Shown in pieces: positions 33,891 through 44,879 of a stretch of DNA of 64,000 bases (positions are counted from its first letter, which is position 1; the number at the start of each line of letters is the position of its first letter). The notes beneath the pieces are model-generated. The model made no database searches. It saw nothing but the letters and a program-made list of their open reading frames with translations, and was not told the DNA's origin. The translations under genes were made by a program, and so were the position numbers. Origin of the DNA: Adiantum capillus-veneris (lineage: Eukaryota; Streptophyta; Polypodiopsida; Polypodiales; Pteridaceae); contig CM043958.1 in NCBI GenBank assembly GCA_014529385.2, positions 138,942,398 to 139,006,397 of the forward strand, in the 5' to 3' direction.

Positions 33891-34519
33891 TTTGACCTAT
33901 TGGTAGCCCTTCTAGCCTCCCTATCCTTGACACCTCAATCTGGATCTAGTGAATTCTTTGATCTACCAATTGATTCCCTTTTCTTTCTTTCCTTAAGCCA
34001 TGGGACCTATGAGTAGCTTCTCTATCCTCCCCATAACTTGCATCCAATTCCCTTAGTTCATCGGAACCCTCGGATGCGCTCCCATCTGATTCTCATACTA
34101 CTCTAGAATCCTGTGATGAGCCGTCATCATGTTCCCCTGATTCACTAGCAAACTCTTCCCCTATTGAGATGAATACTATCCTGTCCGTAGGGTAAGTCAA
34201 TGAGCCGGCATGCATTTCAAATACATGCTTAGCATGTCCCATAAGTCTCTGGATAGAGTCGGACTTCTATATACCTAGATGAATCCAGGATAAGCCCAGA
34301 TTCACCCTTGAAGGAAAGTGCAAGGTATAGACCTATGGTAGTCACCCACAAGACAATATAACCATCAGCTCCATCATGCATAGTATTGACTAAATACCAC
34401 GACATCCCCACTAACGTCGTCAGTGCCCAATAGTGGGTGTAGAACTACGTACTAACATATGCTCCCCAACACGACACACACCACACCCACACACACATAA
34501 GCATACATCAACACAAAGT

Positions 34520-35060
34520 TCAGCGTACTGAGTTTCTGTCATGACTCCGGAGATCAAGGGCAGACTCAACCATAATGAAGCCTAGCACTAAAAGAAGCAT
34601 TAAATCGAAAAAGTTTAGACAATACTCTCGAATCTCTTCTGGCAAACCACAGCAAAGCCGCTCAATCTGGTCTCTCAAAGTAATCTTCTGAAACGAAGGC
34701 ACTGGCAAATAAGTATTCCAAAACCTCTGGCAGTAGTCATCCAATGTATCTTTCTTAGTCATTCTCAAGTGATGCCAGCCGTGATGACATCTCTTCTATA
34801 TTCATCTAATATCCAAGTTGACGTGAAAATTTTCTTGAATTTTAACCACGTCGCAGGTGCTTCTCTACATAACAATAGAGTAGACCACCAAGTCTGTGCA
34901 TTTCCTTTGAAGTAAGATGCCGCCCTTCGCACCTTGGAGTATTCCGTAAACCAATCTCCAAGGAAGGCGACATCAAATTGCTGTACAAACTCAAGGGCTC
35001 GAAAGGTGTCCTGTTAGCTTGAAAACGTCTCAAACCTGACGACTTGACCCCCCTTCCTTG
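34520..35060 (-). pseudogene. chromovirus gag remnant
   Basis: MRMTKKDTLDDYCQRFWNTY, then LRDQIERLCCGLPEEIREYC at 34,768-34,610 matches LRMTKKDTINAYSERFWSSF ... REQIEQFTLGLPTEIQDHC in the element at 56,748-62,538. Upstream pieces at 35,033-34,842 read AASYFKGNAQTWWSTLLLC-like gag in broken frames. Same family, opposite orientation. Confidence 0.85.
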
Positions 35061-35662
35061 AGCTCCTTGGTCTCTTGCTTATTTGTTCACTGTCAAGAAA
35101 GGACGAGCTCTCCTTCTCCGAACTGCAAGATGGCCTCCCATGCCTTTCTCCACTTCTTCCACCTTTTCTCATCCTCTCTAGATCTAGAGGACGACAAACT
35201 GTCGGAGCTCTCTAAAGATGAAGAAAAATCTGAGTCACCCTACGAGCACGCTTCTTGGATCTGCTTGCCACCTCGAAACTCAACTTCCGGCCCAAATAAC
35301 CGGGGAAATCCACCAATTTCCTCTTCTTTCGAGAGTGCTTCAAGCCTTCCCACTGAGAGGTGACATCTCTGTCAGATTCTCCACGAGAACCCATGTGTAC
35401 TCTTGGATTCTTTATGACTTATGCCCTTTAAGGCATGCACGACGGACTAAGGGTGGGAGTGGCTAATAAATTTGGGGTCAAGACACGAAGATTCTTTGTC
35501 AAACAAAGTCTTCTCTCTCCTCGAGAACCTGTGTGTGTTGCAGAAGGGATCGGATCCTCCGTAGAAGAAGAATCTTTTTCAGCTCTGATACCACTGTTAC
35601 AGGCTTGGACACTCCAAGCGAGAAATCAATGGCACAGAAACTTCAAAATCATTGAACTTTAC

Positions 35663-35663
<1 letters not shown>

Positions 35664-35701
<38 letters not shown>
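35664..35701. repeat. (GA)n microsatellite in LTR
   Basis: 38 bp tract inside the 5' LTR of the deleted chromovirus. Confidence 0.98.
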
Positions 35702-35702
<1 letters not shown>

Positions 35703-35962
35703 ACATGGCGAAGTTCTACGCCCAATAGCTCTGGCCAAGACTGGCGCTCCTTTCGGTATTTCTTTATTATTGATCATTGCAAAGTACAAGTCCCAAGGGT
35801 CCTCTACTCTCAGAATCTGCGTCCAGGTGCTCTGTAGAGTGAGAGGCCCAAGGGCTCTTTTATTCTTACAAGGGATGCCCAAAAGCAGAGCCCCAAATGC
35901 ATCAGATCAAAAGCACTTTAACCCAAAAGCATCTAAGACCTTCATACTTTTGTCATTTCCAT

Positions 35963-36935
35963 CTATTGCACTGAATTCATATGTACATTTGATGTGCTAG
36001 CTCTATCATTAGCCCTCCTTTGCACACGTTGGGTTGAGGCATAGGTAGGTTGTAATCCAAAGGCTTCAAGGTAAAGGTGCAATACATTTGGTGACTCTGA
36101 AAGTTCATACTCTTCCATCCACTTTGCATCCATAGGTGGATAGTTCTTGAACTTCACCAAATAGCGTCTTGCAACCTGTCCTTTAACTTTTCTGTCCTTA
36201 TGTGCCAAAACTTGCTCAGATACCAGGATCTTATCAAATTCCTCAACTTCTGGTTGATCCTCATCTGGCGTATCTTCTGGCACATCACCCACGAAGGGTC
36301 TTAGAAGACTCACGTGAAACGCATTATGAATCTTCCACGCATCAGGCAATTTCAGCCTGTAAGCCACATCACTGATCTTGTCAAGCACTTGAAAAGGCCC
36401 ATAGTAACGCATGTTGAGCTTAGGAAACAATCGTTCCTTGCCCTTCATCTTCTTTAACCTTGCCTTCTCGAACCTTAGCAGAACCCAATCACCAGGTGAT
36501 ACAACAATTTACGACGGTGACAATCAGCAACCTTTTTCTATTTTGCCTGAGTCTTCAAGTCAACTTTAATTTGCTTATACATTTCATCCATGTTTTCAAT
36601 ATATCGATCTACCTCAAAAATCTTGTCCTTTGTATGCAAAATGGGAGGAACCTTTTTGCCGCCTTCACAATCTCAAAAGGTGCCTTGCCAGTCGACAAAT
36701 GCACTATATTATTGTACGCATACTCAAGCATAGGCAAATATTGTTCCCACTTGCCCTTATTATCTGACACATAACATTTCAGCAGATCTAAGACAGTAAG
36801 ATTAGCCTCTTCTGACTGTCCATCAGTTTGTGGATGAAACGAACACGAGAACTTGACCGTAGTGCCCATGTTCTCAAACAATCCCGGCAATGAAACCTTG
36901 AAACCGGCCCAGGGACGGTAGGCTTTGGCTTTCAA
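35963..36935 (-). pseudogene. chromovirus integrase C-terminus and chromodomain
   Basis: 36,448-35,963 is a 161-codon open stretch: KGKERLFPKLNMRYYGPFQV, WKIHNAFHVSLLRPFVGD, then a chromodomain-like VARRYLVKFKNYPPMDAKW. 36,935-36,609 reads LFENMGTTVKFSCSFHPQTD, GQSEEANL and LEYAYNNIVHLSTGKAPFEI of the integrase core. The two are out of frame with each other. Upstream, the frame jumps directly into gag, so protease, RT and RNase H are deleted. Confidence 0.88.
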
Positions 36936-37927
36936 GAAAGTGGCAGCTTTCCTGACCTTAAAGGCTTCTGTAAAATTCCCTCCTGCATAAGCTGTATCAA
37001 ACTACTGGAGGAGAGTGAGAGCCTTTGCCTTATCCTCGAAGCCGCTGAAAGTGCTAAACTTTACAGCTGCACCACCTTCTTTGTAAGCTTTCGGCTTTTC
37101 CAGTGCTCCCAAATTGTCATAAGTAATTGTCTGCAACATGGGCAATGTAGTAGGCATCATTGGCACATCTTGGCCATTAAAATTTTGCGTCAAGAGTGCC
37201 ATATCTGGTTGCTGTCCGGAAAAACCAGCAACCCCAAACTGCCCCTGGTTGCTCTGAAAACCTTGCTGCATGCCGATGCTACCATACATGGGGTTTGGCA
37301 TCATGCCTTGCATACCCCCAAACACTGTTCCTGGCATGTACGGCTGGCTTCCAGGCGCATAACCAGCCATACTCTGGAACACAGATCCACCCCTGAAATA
37401 CCCAGGATGTGCCGTGGGTGGTGGAAAAACTGGATGCATTGCCTAGTAACCAGTTCCCTGTCCATTCAAGAAAGCATGCGGGCTCTGAAAGGTGGCGGGT
37501 TGAACTGGCATAGCCTGTGGAATAGGCGTCCTAACCACCTGTTCAAGGACGGGAAGAACCTGTTTTGGAGCCCCTGACTCCGTAACATGCGAGTGTTCCC
37601 TATCCTACTGAGACGCATGAAGTACTTGGGCCTAAGCCTCAACAAGCTCTGTTCGTGGTGTAGGTTGGGCGCTTGTTGCAAGAACTCCATAAACCTTGGG
37701 TTTTGCACCAGTTGCGAAAACACATTCACCGCGGTAACTAACTGAGTCCTGAACGCATCATCCTCAAGTTGCCCAATCATAAAGCCCTGTACTGGAGGGA
37801 CATTCACATCAACAGGAGGTACAGACAGTGGCCGTGAGCTCTCACCAATCTCAAACACCATAGGAATTTCATGTCTGCCCTTCGAAGAGGAACCCTCTTC
37901 CATAATGCCCTTCCCTTCGTCGGCCAT
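36936..37927 (-). pseudogene. chromovirus gag, N-terminal and capsid start
   Basis: An ATG at 37,927 (MADEGKGIMEEGSSSKGRHE) opens a 153-codon ORF. A second ORF (37,439-37,002) is Gly/Met/Gln/Pro-rich and ends in the capsid start AAVKFSTFSGFEDKAKALTL. It passes a stop and continues FDTAYAGG until about 36,936, where it meets integrase sequence. The gag family is the same as at 57,432-58,984 (IKFDTFSGYSDASEALSFIQ). Confidence 0.82.
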
Positions 37928-38049
37928 AGTGTAATCCCGCGTTCCTGTACTCTATGTCTTTACCCAAAACAACCGAGGCTCACTTCTGTGATTAATGTCT
38001 CGGCAACTGAACCTTGAAACCGGCCCGTGAGGCGGTAGGCTTTGGCTTT

Positions 38050-38800
38050 CACCCGAAATTCTTTACTTTACTTTAGACACACACACACAAAGAGAGTATT
38101 TTGCAAAGGGAACTGCGACGGGAATGACCACTTAAGCACACACACGGCTCGGAAGCTAGAATGCTCCGAGCAGACGCCGACAACTTGTAGACCCCAAAAT
38201 TGGCGCCCCTTTCGGTATTTCTTTATTTTTTAAGAGGGTAGATTACAAAGAAAGGTCTTGGGAATTCTTTGCATGTATCCAGCTAGATACCACCTGTTTT
38301 GGAAAAATTTCGATAACATAACAGCCCCATAACTTGTCCGAAACCAATTCCCTTGCTCGAAGTCACTTCCATTGGCATAAACCCTTTGATTTCTACCCTA
38401 AACAGTCCCCGAACTGTCCTCGAACTCACTTCTATTGGCACGCTGTATTTACTGGTTTTTGCCCTGTTTTCAGCCCTAAACAGTCCCCGAACTGTCCTCT
38501 AACAGTGGGGCACTGTTCCCAATAGTTCTGGCGTCCGTATGGCTGAAAAACAGTCAAAACTCAGTGCATAACCAGCGCTAAAAACGCACCTGTACGGTGA
38601 GGTTATCACCCTCACCGGTGTCTGCTTTTGGAGTAGCAGTTAGCTACTCCTGTTCCTGCTCAGAGAGGCTCTTGCCTCAGCACGCATATAACCACACAGT
38701 GACTTCCTACACCACACTGTACATGAGAGGGAAAGCTTGCAGTCAATAGCTCTTAACCTGTGACAGGAGCTTGCAAATGAAGCCTCCCAGCTAGAAATCG
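38050..38800 (-). mobile_element. LTR-like sequence upstream of the gag at 37,927
   Basis: It contains the conserved block (GGCGCCCCTTTCGGTATTTC, 38,202-38,221) and short (AC)n and GAGAG tracts. It has the position expected of a 5' LTR for the minus-strand gag. A duplicated phrase CCTAAACAGTCCCCGAACTG occurs twice (38,397 and 38,476). Ends are not defined, and no iMet primer site is seen. Confidence 0.6.
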
Positions 38801-39990
38801 AGCGCTACTTCTGGCTGCATGAGGAAAGTGCACCACAGTGTGCCATTTGGCACATTTATAAGCAATTTCCCGCTTTGGGCTTCCCGCTTAAAAATCTCCC
38901 GATTGGTTGCCCAGTTGACTTTGCAACAGAGTTCTAAAATGTTCCTCTTGTCATTCCGGAGGTAATGACGCGAACAGATTTCATGGCCCAAAATAGCAGT
39001 TCCCTAATTTTTAGGAGATGCTTCCGTTTGGCTTCCACTTGGACCAACAGTCGGGTACTTTCCTTTGGTGAACCCACCTTGGCTTTATGCCTTTATTGAG
39101 TTCACTTCCTAGTATCCACCAACTTGCTAAGTGCGACGGGGGGACCTACATGACCTTGAACTAAGCTAGCCATCCTCTTACTATACGAATTCCAGTACGG
39201 ACCAACTTCCCGTTTGCAAGTGAAACTCCCGTTCACATTGGTCATACAATGTCCGACCATTTGCAACTTCAAAAAGAGGGTCTCAAAAATAAAACAAAAA
39301 TCATTGGAAAGAAATCAACAACTAAGGTTAGCAGTTGCCATGTCCTCGTGACATAGTTAACAGTTGCCACGTCCTCGTGACACTATGGATACTCCCTTTC
39401 CGATGCCCCCCGTCACCCACCAAGTGACGCATAGGAATACCCACACCTAGTCCTTTCCTACCGAACTTACGGTACAATCTCCTTCGCGATGCTCTATGTC
39501 ACCCATCCTATGATGCATCAGAGATGTCCCTTCTTGGATGGTCGAATACTTCTTTTCGATGCTCCCTGTCACCCATCCGATGCGACGCATCAAAAGTACC
39601 CATTCCTGATGGCCTTACAAATATTCCCGTTCACAGTGCTCCCGTCGTTACTTTGAATGACGCACTAGAAATATCTGTACTCGGATGTCTCCAATGAGAA
39701 GAACCCTCTTACTTATAATTCTAATAATTCATGTAGAATTATTCTATCAAATAATTAGCAACGTTTGTTGCACTAGTTAAGACCCAAGCATAACTCTTTT
39801 TGCAAAATTTGTGTTTCTGCGCTAATCTGACAGCATTGGCAGGTAGCATTGTAGCCTAAAACTTGTAGCATTGTAGCCTAAAACCAATTGCGACCTCTTA
39901 CCAATCAATAACATGGAGCATGTGAACTGCAAGCATGTGCATTCATCATCTCATTGTCCTTTTATGAAGCTTCAAACTTGGGATAAACGG

Positions 39991-39993
<3 letters not shown>
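38800..39993. other. no gene; degenerate tandem repeats
   Basis: GCAGTTGCCATGTCCTCGTG and a near copy form a ~30 bp duplication at 39,327-39,385. About four degenerate ~85 bp units with CGATGCTCCCTGTCACCCAT-type cores occupy 39,395-39,690. No ORF has domain support. Confidence 0.65.

Positions 39994-40044
<51 letters not shown>
39994..40044. repeat. (GT)n-(GA)n compound microsatellite
   Basis: About 39 bp of GT followed by ~13 bp of GA. Confidence 0.98.
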
Positions 40045-40099
40045 TGAAATACTCCTGATATGTATGATAGCACCACATGCAATTCACATATGTTGCTTG

Positions 40100-42446
40100 T
40101 GGAGGGACGAGCATGGGATCATCTCCTTGCTTCTGCATAGATGCTTGATGTTGCTATCTTTATCCCGGTGCCTTGGGATTTACTTTTCAGCATGTTGCTC
40201 ATTGCTCATATCGGGCACGGCTCGATAGATGGTATGTACTCAACATACAGCTATATGATGATTTTGTATGTGATATGACAATGGATTACACTTTGCAACT
40301 ATAGGCGAATCATCATCCGGTTTTATTGAATTTGTACTTTGGGCAATCTCTTTGTGATAGACCTCTTTCACCAAGCGTATGCTACATATTAACGATGCTT
40401 ATCTTACTCATGAGGCCTTTCGAGATATGATTTCTAGACTTATTCCCCCCTTGCTTGCTCACATGCATCTAGATCTTGACGTTGCCTGGTTTCGGTTTGT
40501 TATGCGAATGCAATGTGCTATTCGAGATTATGGTAAGCAGTACATGCATCGGACTCGAGGTAATGTCAAGGATACCAAGTAGTTTTGTCAACATATGAAA
40601 AAATTGGCTAACTCATGTGCTTGTGAACAGGCTTTTGTGGATACACGCTATGCTTCCAAACAATTTTTCAAGCATCTGCATCACACAAGGGTTTCTCGGG
40701 ACATTAAGCATGTAAAGCTTCCTTTAGGCGCTTGGACATCATCTAAACAAGAACTTGTTGATGCCATGGTCTCGCATTATAGACAGGTGTTTGTTGCTCT
40801 TCCTCGAGCATCGGCAATAGTTTGTCAAGCACGATTATTGTTGCTCTCTCATGTACAACCAATCATTCCTTTTCAAGATGCACAAGGCCTTGAGAACCCT
40901 TTCATTGATTCTGAATTGCATTGTGTGTTGCTTTCATTGGGCCGTTGGCAATCCCCTGGCTAGGATGGGCTTACTGTGGAGTTCTTCATCTCTTTTTGGG
41001 AGGCTCTAAAAGAGCCGTTGCTATTCATGATGAATGCCGTACGGGAGAAGCAAGACCTGCAAGTTTCATGGGAAGAGGGCTTGCTTAAATTGTTGCCTAA
41101 GCAAGCACTTTGTGAGCACTTCTTGCATTGGAGGCCAATTACATTGATGTATATCGTGTGTAAGACATTGGCTAAGTTGGTGGTGAATCGGATCAAATAC
41201 CACCTTCTTACAGAAATACATCAGGCTCAGTATGGTTTCATACCACGTCGCCAAATCAATGACAACTTGGCTAATGTTCTACTTGGCATGGAATATGCAA
41301 AGTACATGCAGCAAGATGTACTTGTTATGAAAGTTGACATTGAAAAGGCTTTTGACATTGTGCAATGGGACTACATTGCAGCTACAATGCAATGTCTTGG
41401 GTTTGGTCCTAAATTAGCCAATATCGTCTATTTCTTGTAAGCTTGCAGTTCGTCTTCGGGGAGCATGTTCACTTAGATAGGGATGCCACCTTAGTGCATT
41501 GTTATAAGCTATTGCCACACCGCTTCGATTGGAGAGTCTTCACTGGAGTCGGACATTCTCTCTTACTTTGGTCGACCATTCGCCTCGCCGAGCATACTCT
41601 CTCTCATCATGGCCTTCGTGTAGTTGATGTGGTATTTTACAGTTTCCCCTTGCTCCTTGTCATTTCGGATTGGGTATGCATTACCGCCAGCTCTGGAAAG
41701 AGCTTTAGCTCATATTGGTAAATTTTTTGCCCATTCCACATTTGCTTGCTAGAAATCACATGTTTGATTGGCTTCTCCGGGACAAGCCTTTTGAGGCTAT
41801 GTCTGCTAGTAAGGTTTATGCTCTTCTTCTACCACAGCCCTGGATTGCTGACTATTGTAATGCCCTATGGTCAATGCACAAGTCTGATACCTAGTGGAAG
41901 AAAGCACTCTCTGCCCTTTGGAAGAGCCACTTGCCTCAAGAGGAGCGATTGTTTCTTTAGCGATGCTTGCTTGGAGTTCTACCAGTGGGCTCTTTTCTCA
42001 GTGCACGTCATATCTTGTCCTCTCATTGTGTTCATTGTGTTCATTGTTCATTTCTTCGCCATATAGCAGCTGGAATGCGGCTCCGCCTCCCCTCAGTTTT
42101 CCACAAGAAGTTATGGGCTTTCCGCATTCTCCCGAATTCCTTACGACGATTTGCGGTTTTCTTTATGTGGGTCGGCTTATTGGACCTTGTGGCGTCAATG
42201 CAACAGCTGCATGTTCTCTCGCTTTGATGTAGATCCCTTTCAGTTCTTTAAGCTTTCCCTTTATGCTTTGCCGGGGAAGTTGGTGATATCACTTCACACA
42301 TGCATCAGCTTTCTTATGAATGCTTTTAGCCCTCTTTCACTGATGAACACTTCTGTGTTCGCGCTTTTGTATATGATCTTTTCTGTGGGTTTTCCTCGTC
42401 TTGAGGTTTCCCATTTGTAAATTAATCCCAAGAATTGACCAAAAAA

Positions 42447-42447
<1 letters not shown>
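40100..42447 (+). mobile_element. LINE (non-LTR retrotransposon) remnant with A-(TG)n tail
   Basis: One frame from 40,379 to 41,440 holds ORF2 with three stops (40,580, 40,961, 41,438). It reads MKKLANSCACEQAFVDTRYA upstream of RT, then LPKQALCEHFLHWRPITLMY, QYGFIPRRQINDN and VMKVDIEKAFDIVQWDYI, the classic LINE RT blocks. The YADD block is lost after 41,440. Decayed C-terminal sequence follows to about 42,230. The 3' end is AATTGACC, then AAAAAAA and a (TG)n tract. The 5' edge is uncertain. Confidence 0.85.
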
Positions 42448-42489
<42 letters not shown>

Positions 42490-42520
42490 CACGTGCGCGT
42501 GTGTGCACGCCGTGCACGTG
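42448..42520. repeat. (TG)n microsatellite grading into GC/AC alternation
   Basis: It forms the tail of the LINE. Alternating purine-pyrimidine sequence (GT, then GCGCGC, then GTGCACG) continues to about 42,528; such tracts can adopt Z-DNA. Confidence 0.95.
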
Positions 42521-42529
42521 CGTGCGCAT

Positions 42530-43189
42530 ATATTTAGACACATGCATCCATATATGTATCTCTTACTCTCCCTTTTCAATTCTCGATCAAGCTCTTTGAT
42601 CTTCTGAAGTGGTGATTAGCTTGTAACAGCTGCTATGAGTTACAATACCCCTCTATGATATTCTATGGAAAAAGAGAGACTGACTAATAAGGGATGATGC
42701 AAATAAGATCATGAGACAGGGTTTTCTTAGGTTTGTGATCATAATTAGAGCCTAAAACTTCACTCACACTTCCAATGTCATTCTATTGCTACATAATTGT
42801 TTAAGTCTAGCTCTTGGCACTCTCAAACCATTTATATCAAATCAAGCAGTCCTTCTCACGTGTTAAACTGCCTGTATAATCAGTCTAGAAAGCATGCCCC
42901 AAAACCAAAACTTGCACAATAGATGTGGAATATTTTTTTAAACTTCTGAAAAGGGGGGTGAGTATATCACTACAAGCAAGGTGCTTCAAAAAGTATGAGC
43001 AAATAAACTAAGAGGTATTCTCCACTGTATCCTTGTAGCAGTGCGCTCATTCTCAATCTGTATACCTTCCATGCACCCCATGTTAATATTCTTCTTTCAA
43101 AGCACCATGTGAAATCAAACATGTTGCATTGCCCTTCTAAGATAAAACCGCACTCAGAGACTTAATCAGGAAAGAGAGAATAGTCATAC
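42530..43189 (-). other. 5' end of the long E1 intron
   Basis: No TE domain or ORF is recognised. It is the part of the long intron nearest the upstream exons. Confidence 0.6.
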
Positions 43190-44226
43190 CTTAACGGTTT
43201 ATGCCTCGAAAGAGCATCGCAGAGCGTTTCAAGAATTGGGAGACGAGCTGAAGGATTTGCTTTTTTTACGGAATCTTGAAAATCCCTATTTGACAGATAA
43301 GCATTGACATCGAGAGGCCTCTGCTTGAAGAGAGACTCAAAAGTATCTACAGCCCAACGGAGAGTGTGCTCTGTTGAGTAGGGAAAATTTCTGAGCGTGC
43401 AGATGGGGCTCTCTTTGAACTCGGGAGGGTCACGTGTAGAAGCATACATCTCTGACTGGAAAGGGATAAATACCTATGGACCACACAAGCAAGTGATTAA
43501 AGAATTGTGGAAAGAAAGTGCAATAAAGGAGATCAACAATATGGGCAATCACCTGTACACTGCCCTTCATGCCATGCTTTCCACCATCGATCAAAGGCCT
43601 GCGGAATGTGACACAGCGCATGTCTATATACAGGCGTGCTGATGCAGTGTCCACGGCAGAAAAAACACCTGCAATGTAGCCCCGCAAACAGGCCCTGTAA
43701 GTTTTTTTTCATTGTAAGCAGAACCAGTCTCACTTAGTCCCAACCACTTTGTATACAATTAGCATCTCTCACTTTGCAACAAATACTCTGTCTAAAAGAG
43801 CAACAATTCTGCAAAACATAAATCACGAAAATAGCCCTCCTTCCAAAAGTTGCACTTGTGCCCAGCAATAACAAGTCAAATCTCTTGAAAAAGGGTAAAT
43901 CACTCAACACACAAATCACCATAGCAACCTGAAACTGACTGGAAAAATGCAGAATCAAAAATGTTCTCTGTCTCGACATCAAATTTCTCTTGAAAGGTAT
44001 GAACTTGAGCTTGAGGATTTATCTTCCGTAGGGCTCGTCCTGCTGTGGATGCCTTCTGCTTTCCCAAGTCATCAATGTGGTACAAGAGCTGGTCACTATA
44101 ATTTGGCTTTGAAATACGATCCATGTCAGCAATGCTAATGCTCCCACTTGAATTGCAGCCTACTCCCATGAGAACAAGATTCTTTAAGACTTCACAGCCA
44201 ATACCACCAGCACCAACAACCAGCCA
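43190..44226 (-). CDS. UBA1: ubiquitin-activating enzyme E1 (UBA1-like), three upstream exons
   Basis: Exons 44,226-43,929, 43,668-43,553 and 43,473-43,190 (minus strand, GT-AG). The first starts in the nucleotide-binding loop (VVGAGGIGCEVLKNL) of the active adenylation domain. The second has ARLYIDMRCVTFRRPL. The third has ASTRDPPE and the catalytic-cysteine segment SPICTLRNFP, then VNAYLSN. With the seven exons at 21,018-23,560 this gives 1,794 nt, exactly 597 codons plus stop, matching the C-terminal ~590 residues of known E1s (~1,050 aa in all). The ATP-site motif that reads SNLNRQFLF in human UBA1 is PNYSDQLLY here, so the usual Arg is Asp. The N-terminal half was not found in 44,227-64,000. 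Either another very long intron lies upstream or the gene is 5'-truncated. Confidence 0.93.
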
Positions 44227-44640
44227 CTGTCCCAGAGAACAAGCATTAAATCATATGATGAGGTGAAACAAACAACCGTTCCTATTAATTTGGAAAATCA
44301 CAAAATCACAATTCAAATAAAGCTCTCTGATTTGACACCCCTAAGTTTGAATTGTCGCTTTGATAGTAGAAAAATAATAATAGACTACTTGAAATCCCCA
44401 AATTTCTTTGTGCTTTGATCCATGAATCATGTACCTTGGGGCTGTATTTATAAAATTGACTATCATGACAGCATCTCAGTAAAAAAAACAGTAAGTAGGC
44501 ATAATTTGTTCTGATGCACCTTGGACTCCAAAATTTGAGGTTAAAACAGCAATCACAGAATATATCTCCAAGCCAATAGCCCTTCAAGCATTATCGAATC
44601 GGCACCGAGACAATCTTTCCTAGATAAAAACTCCACATAC
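44227..44640 (-). other. E1 intron/upstream sequence, no exon recognised
   Basis: The acceptor GGGACAG at the exon edge is clear. No match to the upstream E1 region (inactive adenylation half) was found here. Confidence 0.55.
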
Positions 44641-44669
44641 AACATTACTTCATAAGGGCTGAAACGCAG

Positions 44670-44852
44670 ATGATGATGGCGCCGATAACGGGCAGCAATG
44701 GGAGCACTAGATCCAGTGAGGGAATGGCCGAGAAGAGGCTTAATGGGCTCCTGAAGGTCCGGGCTGCAGAAGAGAGGTTAGCGTTAGCAAACCCACCGCA
44801 TTTTTGGCGAGGAAAGGGGCTGAAAATTGAAAACGCTGGCCTGCACCCCTGA
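44670..44852 (+). other. unrecognised 60-codon ORF
   Basis: MMMAPITGSNGSTRSSEGMA continues to NPPHFWRGKGLKIENAGLHP before a stop. Codon use is GC-richer than the flanks. It resembles no family I know; it could be a TE leader peptide or chance. On the opposite strand the same stretch is also open. Confidence 0.25.
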
Positions 44853-44879
44853 TCTAGCACAAGTCACATGAGGATGAAC

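Larger units (their letters stand above)
32110..35945 (-). mobile_element. deleted chromovirus with both LTRs
   Basis: The 3' LTR is ~32,110-32,763. It ends TTTGTGACA next to the purine tract (minus strand CTTTCTAGAGGGGGAA). The 5' LTR starts at 35,595 (TGTTACAGG) beside the tRNA-iMet primer site GCTCTGATACCA (35,582-35,593) and is truncated at ~35,945. Both LTRs have AACTTCAAAATCA-TGAACTTT, a (GA)n tract and the conserved LTR block. The 2.8 kb interior has gag and a chromodomain scrap but no RT or integrase core. Confidence 0.82.
23561..43189 (-). other. 19.6 kb TE-filled intron of the E1 gene
   Basis: Donor GTATGAC follows the codon pair CCG TTA plus two bases (AG). Acceptor CTTGTAG precedes the single base that completes the codon, so phases match across 19,629 nt. 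The intron holds two LINEs, several gypsy remnants and at least five LTRs, in both orientations. Confidence 0.88.

Noticed and set aside
38050-38800. iMet primer site for the gag at 37,927
   Set aside because: No GCTCTGATACCA-like sequence is present near 38,000, so the LTR edge there stays undefined.
44645-44860. Minus-strand ORF just upstream of the E1 exons as a further E1 exon
   Set aside because: Its sequence (FSAIPSLDLVLPLLPVIGAI) does not match any E1 region.
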